Assembly: GCF_023515995.1 (NCBI RefSeq)
Contig: NZ_CP097320.1
Location: forward strand, 1,860,001 to 1,924,000
Source: Candidatus Mycobacterium methanotrophicum
GTDB taxonomy: Bacteria > Actinomycetota > Actinomycetes > Mycobacteriales > Mycobacteriaceae
DNA length: 64,000 nt
Reading direction: 5' to 3'
The notes beneath the pieces were generated by a model. The model saw only the letters and a list, made by a program, of their open reading frames with translations. It did not search any database and was not told the DNA's origin. The translations under genes and the position numbers were made by a program. Positions 60,538 to 64,000 of the stretch are shown one piece after another; position 1 is the first letter of the stretch; the number at the start of each line of letters is the position of its first letter.

Positions 60538-61400
60538 CACCGAACGCCCGGGTCATCACGGCTTTGATGGTGTGCAGGCGATCCTCGGCCTGGTCGAACA
60601 GCAATTGAGGCGGGCGACTCGAAGAGCTTGTCGGTGACTTCGGCGCCGTCAAACGGGAACTGGTCACACACGCGGCGGTTCCGGCTGGTTGTCCTAGCAG
60701 TGTCAACTGCTGATCGATGTCTTTGCCTGGCGGAGCGTCGACTACTTCTTTTCCGGGTCCCAGGGTCGCAGTGAACTTGCCGGTTGCGTCCGTGGTTTAC
60801 GGACCCGAGGTCCTCGATCATGGAGAGGACCGGCCGCGACGTGGCGGGCAGCGACTCCCCGGTCAGCGCGGACTGATCGACCTCGATCTCGTCGCCGTCG
60901 AGCAGCCGGATGTCGGCCGGGACGATGTCACCCAGGCGCGGCCGGATCACATCACCGGGCACCCGCTCCCGGGCCGGCGCAGTGACCGAAGCGCCGGCCC
61001 GGATGGCGCGGGCGTTCATTGCCAGCTTGGCTTTGAGGGCATCAACGGCGTTGCCGGCCTGTCGTTCGGAGGTGCAGCCGACCACACCGTTGGCCACCAG
61101 CAACAGCAGGATGATGAAGAAATCCGGCCAGTGCCTGAGCCCGCCGGACAAGATGACGGTGACCTCGATCATCCACGGGATCGGGCCCCAAAAACAGCCG
61201 AGGAACTTGAACAGCGGGCTGGTCTTGTGTTCCGCGATCTCGTTGGGCCCGTACTGCGTCAACCGCTTCGCAGCCTCAGCCTGACTCAACCCGGCCGGTG
61301 AGTAGTCCAGCTCCTCTTCCAGCTCGGGCATGGGCGCCGATTTCACGTCGCGGCCCGGTTCGGGTGGGCCCGCCGAGTGGCGCGGCGTGTCAGTGGTCAT
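60538..61400 (-). pseudogene. P-type ATPase (type III, H+-ATPase-like), N-terminal piece only
   Basis: From ATG 61400: cytoplasmic head, YSPAGLSQAEAAKRLTQYGP (N-terminal signature), two membrane spans (FLGCFWGPIPWMIEVTVIL; DFFIILLLLVANGVV) and the actuator domain ending ALTGESLPAT. Normal sequence stops near 60840; the DKTGT phosphorylation site, the nucleotide domain and the other spans are absent. The remaining 300 bases carry other sequence with a plausible frame ending QAEDRLHTIKAVMTRAFGA, stop at 60533, which I cannot assign. A fusion of two truncated genes. Confidence 0.75.
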
Positions 61401-61696
61401 GGCGTCCGGTCTCGCCCCAAACGGGATTCGGCGGGTTGGTCCCAGGGTGTAGCCTGGGAGGTGCTGGGAATCTCAGCTGGTTTGGGATGGGTTCGGCTGT
61501 CCGCCGCAGAACTTTGAGGAGCGTTGGCTCCGAGGCCCGTACGCGCCGGTGATCGTCTGCAGATCAGGATCACCATGACTGTCCCACAGAGTTTTTCCAC
61601 TCGATTCGCCCCCTTACCGCGCCTGCGAACAACGACGGTTGGCTATGGCGTGGCCGCGGGCACCCCCCAGCACGGCTCGCCGACGGGTGCACGGCG
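61401..61696. other. Divergent intergenic region
   Basis: About 296 bases between the ATPase remnant and the stomatin-like gene, which point away from each other, so promoters for both should lie here. I see no clear sigma-A hexamer pair, no DosR-type palindrome and no gene. Confidence 0.5.
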
Positions 61697-62551
61697 ATGA
61701 ACGCGCTGGGCGTCGTCGTCGTTGTTGTGATCGTCCTGTCACTGCTGGTGCTGGTGCTGGCGGTGCGGATCGTCAAGCAATACGAGAACGGCGTGCTGTT
61801 CCGGCTGGGCCGGGTGGTCGGAGAACGCCAACCCGGGTTGCGGCTGATCATTCCGTTCATCGATGTGCTGCACCGGATTTCGCTGCGGATCGTGACGATG
61901 CCGATCCAGTCCCAGGGGATCATCACCCGCGACAACGTCAGCGTCGACGTCTCGGCGGTGGCCTACTTCAAGGTCGTCGACGCGGTGAAGTCGGTGGTGG
62001 CGATCGAGAACATCTACGCCGCGATCGATCAGATCGCCCAAACCACGTTGCGCAAGGTGGTCGGCCAGCACAGTCTGGACGAGACGCTCTCGGAGACCGA
62101 CAAGATCAACCTCGACATCCGCGCGATCCTCGACGGCATCACCATCGAATGGGGTGTGCAGGTCACCCTGGTGGAGCTCAAAGACATCCAACTGCCCGAC
62201 AGCATGAAGCGGGCGATGGCCCGCCAAGCCGAAGCGGAGCGGGAGAAGCGCGCGAAAATCATTGCCGCCGAAGGTGAATCGCTGGCCGCTGCCGCCTTGG
62301 GCGACGCCTCGGACACCATGATGGGCCACCCGCTGGCGCTGCAGTTACGCAATCTGCAGACCCTGGTCGAGCTCGGCGTCGACAAAAACAGCACCGTCGT
62401 GTTCCCGGCACCGTTGATGTCGACCATCGCCGAACTCGGAAACTTCCTGGCCCAGGAAAGCCGCGCAGCAGTCCGACCAGAGCCACAGCCACCGATTCCC
62501 GTCCCGGCAGCGGTGCCCAACGGAACCCCCGCCGCGGAAAGCCGGCCGTGA
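61697..62551 (+). CDS. Stomatin/prohibitin-like SPFH (Band 7) protein
   Basis: 284 residues. An N-terminal membrane anchor ([20 protein letters not shown]) is followed by the SPFH domain ([50 protein letters not shown] core; [20 protein letters not shown]), a charged coiled coil ([20 protein letters not shown]) and a Pro-rich tail. Such proteins form membrane rings with partner proteases or scaffolds. GTGA overlap with the next gene makes the partner likely. Confidence 0.9.
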   Translation: MNALGVVVVVVIVLSLLVLVLAVRIVKQYENGVLFRLGRVVGERQPGLRLIIPFIDVLHRISLRIVTMPIQSQGIITRDNVSVDVSAVAYFKVVDAVKSVVAIENIYAAIDQIAQTTLRKVVGQHSLDETLSETDKINLDIRAILDGITIEWGVQVTLVELKDIQLPDSMKRAMARQAEAEREKRAKIIAAEGESLAAAALGDASDTMMGHPLALQLRNLQTLVELGVDKNSTVVFPAPLMSTIAELGNFLAQESRAAVRPEPQPPIPVPAAVPNGTPAAESRP

Positions 62552-62784
62552 TCGCCGCGCTGATCGTCATGTCGTGGATCGGGTGGAGTTACTGGCTGAT
62601 CTGCCGCGACATGCGATCCCCCCGGGTGAGGACGCCGGTTGCCGCGCCGGATCAGCGCGGACCCCGCGCGGCTGCGGTGCGTGGCCTTGAGGACGAACCC
62701 GATCAGTGGCCCGCCGCCCGCGGCTCCTGGACCGCACTGGACGAGCGCCAGCTCGTCCGGCTGCTCACCGACTCCGCGCCATGA
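62548..62784 (+). CDS. Small membrane protein coupled to the SPFH gene
   Basis: 78 residues from GTG 62548: one short hydrophobic segment ([18 protein letters not shown]), then a charged tail ([25 protein letters not shown]). It overlaps the SPFH stop (GTGA) and its own stop forms an ATGA with a 28-codon frame. Not recognised; perhaps a partner of the SPFH protein in place of an NfeD protein. Confidence 0.65.
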   Translation: MIAALIVMSWIGWSYWLICRDMRSPRVRTPVAAPDQRGPRAAAVRGLEDEPDQWPAARGSWTALDERQLVRLLTDSAP

Positions 62785-62867
62785 CACCGACAAGCCACGA
62801 ACTCAACCGCCAGAGCACCCCCGACGTGTCGAGCAAAGGACACCCATCACGAGCACCCAAACGATGA
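62781..62867 (+). CDS. 28-codon ORF between the small membrane protein and xfp
   Basis: ATG 62781 overlaps the preceding stop and its TGA overlaps the ATG of xfp, so ribosomes could pass through the whole chain. The peptide ([20 protein letters not shown]...) is polar with no motif. Its likely role, if any, is translational coupling. Confidence 0.35.
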   Translation: MTPTSHELNRQSTPDVSSKGHPSRAPKR

Positions 62868-64000
62868 CGAGCACCCCAACGTTGGAACCGGAACTGCTGC
62901 ACAAGATGGACGCGTATTGGCGGGCGGCGAATTACCTGTCGGTGGGCCAGATTTATCTGTACGGCAATCCGTTGTTGAAGCGGCCGCTGGCGCTTTCGGA
63001 TGTGAAACCGCTGGTGGTGGGGCATTGGGGCACCACGCCGGGGCAGAACTTCATTTACGTGCACCTCAACCGGGTCATCACGAAGTACGACCTGGACATG
63101 TTCTATGTCGCCGGCCCCGGCCATGGGGGTCCGGCGCTGGTCGCCAACACCTACCTCGAGGGTTCGTATTCGGAGATCTATCCCGACGTCAGCCGCGACG
63201 AGCCCGGACTGAAGAAGCTGTTCACCCAATTCTCTTTCCCCGGCGGTATTTCCAGCCATGTGGCACCGACGACTCCGGGATCGATCCACGAAGGCGGGGA
63301 ACTGGGTTACTCGCTGAGTCACGCGTTCGGCGCGGTGTTCGACAATCCGGACCTGATCGTGGCCTGCGTGATCGGTGACGGCGAGGCCGAGACGGGCCCG
63401 CTGGCCACTGCCTGGCATTCCACCAAGTTCCTGAATCCGGTTGGCGACGGGGCGGTGCTGCCGATCCTGCATCTGAACGGCTACAAGATTAGCAACCCCA
63501 CCGTGCTGGCACGCATCGAACACGAGGAGCTTGACCAGTTCCTGCGTGGCTGCGGCTGGGACCCGCGCTACGTCGAGGGCGATGACCCCGCGACCATGCA
63601 CGAACTGATGGCCAGCGTCCTCGACGCCGTCATCGCCGACATCCACGGGATCCAACGTGCGGCGCGCACCGGCGCTGAGACCACCCGCCCGCGGTGGCCG
63701 ATGATCGTGCTGCGCTCCCCGAAGGGCTGGACCGGGCCCAAGGTCGTGGACGGCCTGCAGATCGAGGGCACGTTTCGGGCGCATCAGGTGCCGCTGCTCG
63801 TCGACGAGCACCATCCCGGCCACGTCGAACTACTCGACGCCTGGATGCGCAGTTACAAACCCGACGAGCTGTTCGATCAGGCCGGGCGGCTGCTGCCCGA
63901 GCTGGCCGCACTGGCCCCCCAGGGTCAGCGGCGGATGGGCGCCAACCCGCACACCAACGCCGGGGTGGTGCGTGACCTGCATATGCCTGACTTTCGTGCC
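62864..64000 (+). CDS. xfp: Phosphoketolase (xylulose-5-phosphate/fructose-6-phosphate), 5' part
   Basis: Splits sugar phosphates with inorganic phosphate into acetyl phosphate and a shorter sugar phosphate, using thiamine diphosphate. 379 residues are visible of about 790; the frame runs off the window. Motifs: [30 protein letters not shown], the signature [43 protein letters not shown], and the ThDP/Mg motif [19 protein letters not shown] 62864 follows the overlapping 28-codon frame. With an acetate kinase elsewhere it would yield ATP without respiration. Confidence 0.93.
   Translation, partial: MTSTPTLEPELLHKMDAYWRAANYLSVGQIYLYGNPLLKRPLALSDVKPLVVGHWGTTPGQNFIYVHLNRVITKYDLDMFYVAGPGHGGPALVANTYLEGSYSEIYPDVSRDEPGLKKLFTQFSFPGGISSHVAPTTPGSIHEGGELGYSLSHAFGAVFDNPDLIVACVIGDGEAETGPLATAWHSTKFLNPVGDGAVLPILHLNGYKISNPTVLARIEHEELDQFLRGCGWDPRYVEGDDPATMHELMASVLDAVIADIHGIQRAARTGAETTRPRWPMIVLRSPKGWTGPKVVDGLQIEGTFRAHQVPLLVDEHHPGHVELLDAWMRSYKPDELFDQAGRLLPELAALAPQGQRRMGANPHTNAGVVRDLHMPDFRA

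Noticed and set aside
61401..61696. DosR-type palindrome expected before SPFH/xfp genes
   Set aside because: No GGGACTTTAGTCCC-like sequence is present in the region.

Overview
The window is a 64 kb piece of a mycobacterial chromosome. High G+C, the many ATGA/GTGA stop-start overlaps and the near-complete match of gene order to the tsnR-to-der segment of Mycobacterium tuberculosis (Rv1644 to Rv1713) support this. The 16S rRNA gene has the long form of helix 18 seen in slow growers, yet the rRNA operon lies downstream of tyrS, the place where rapid growers and a few other species carry rrnB. The species cannot be named from the sequence. Gene order comparisons rest on recalled knowledge, not on a search.

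Region 1 (1-24.2 kb) is conserved core: the end of a SpoU-type rRNA methyltransferase, a class III cyclase split by a frameshift, a rhomboid-like protein, pheST, the arginine cluster argCJBDFRGH, an intact ABC-F protein, a lipase/acyl-CoA-synthetase fusion, a Trm112-like protein, a TetR regulator with an ABC exporter, mpg and tyrS. Two overlapping ArgR-type operators sit before argC. A fourfold 53-bp MIRU repeat fills the argF-argR gap, and an inverted repeat sits between argG and argH. The polyketide genes that follow argH in M. tuberculosis are absent.

Region 2 (24.2-29.8 kb) is a single rrn operon: promoter, leader with antitermination-type motif, 16S, spacer without tRNA, 23S, 5S and a strong intrinsic terminator.

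Region 3 (29.8-33.9 kb) is a scrap yard: an ISL3 fragment, a chimeric ORF, a frameshifted RelE-like toxin gene, a three-copy 27-bp repeat, a possible toxin-antitoxin pair, a broken HAD gene, an IS256 left end inside a secreted-protein gene, and a decayed methyltransferase gene.

Region 4 (34.0-51.7 kb) returns to core: a TPR protein, a HAD phosphatase, tlyA, NAD kinase, recN, steA, mctB/steB, pyrG, a Nudix hydrolase, xerD, an O-methyltransferase on the opposite strand, parA-scpA-scpB, rluB, cmk and der. Most are tightly coupled on the plus strand. MIRU-like sequences supply the ribosome binding region of several genes.

Region 5 (51.7-64 kb) is accessory: nirBD (siroheme nitrite reductase) on the minus strand, a ribG pseudogene carrying a small ISL3-type non-autonomous element, a nucleotidyltransferase fragment, an IS5 fragment, a full-length IS110 transposase, a truncated group II intron whose reverse-transcriptase start is fused to the end of a carbamate kinase gene, a broken P-type ATPase gene, a stomatin-like operon and a phosphoketolase gene that runs off the window. 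Carbamate kinase and phosphoketolase both give high-energy phosphate without respiration, which together with nirBD hints at a low-oxygen energy or nitrogen module. That link is inference.
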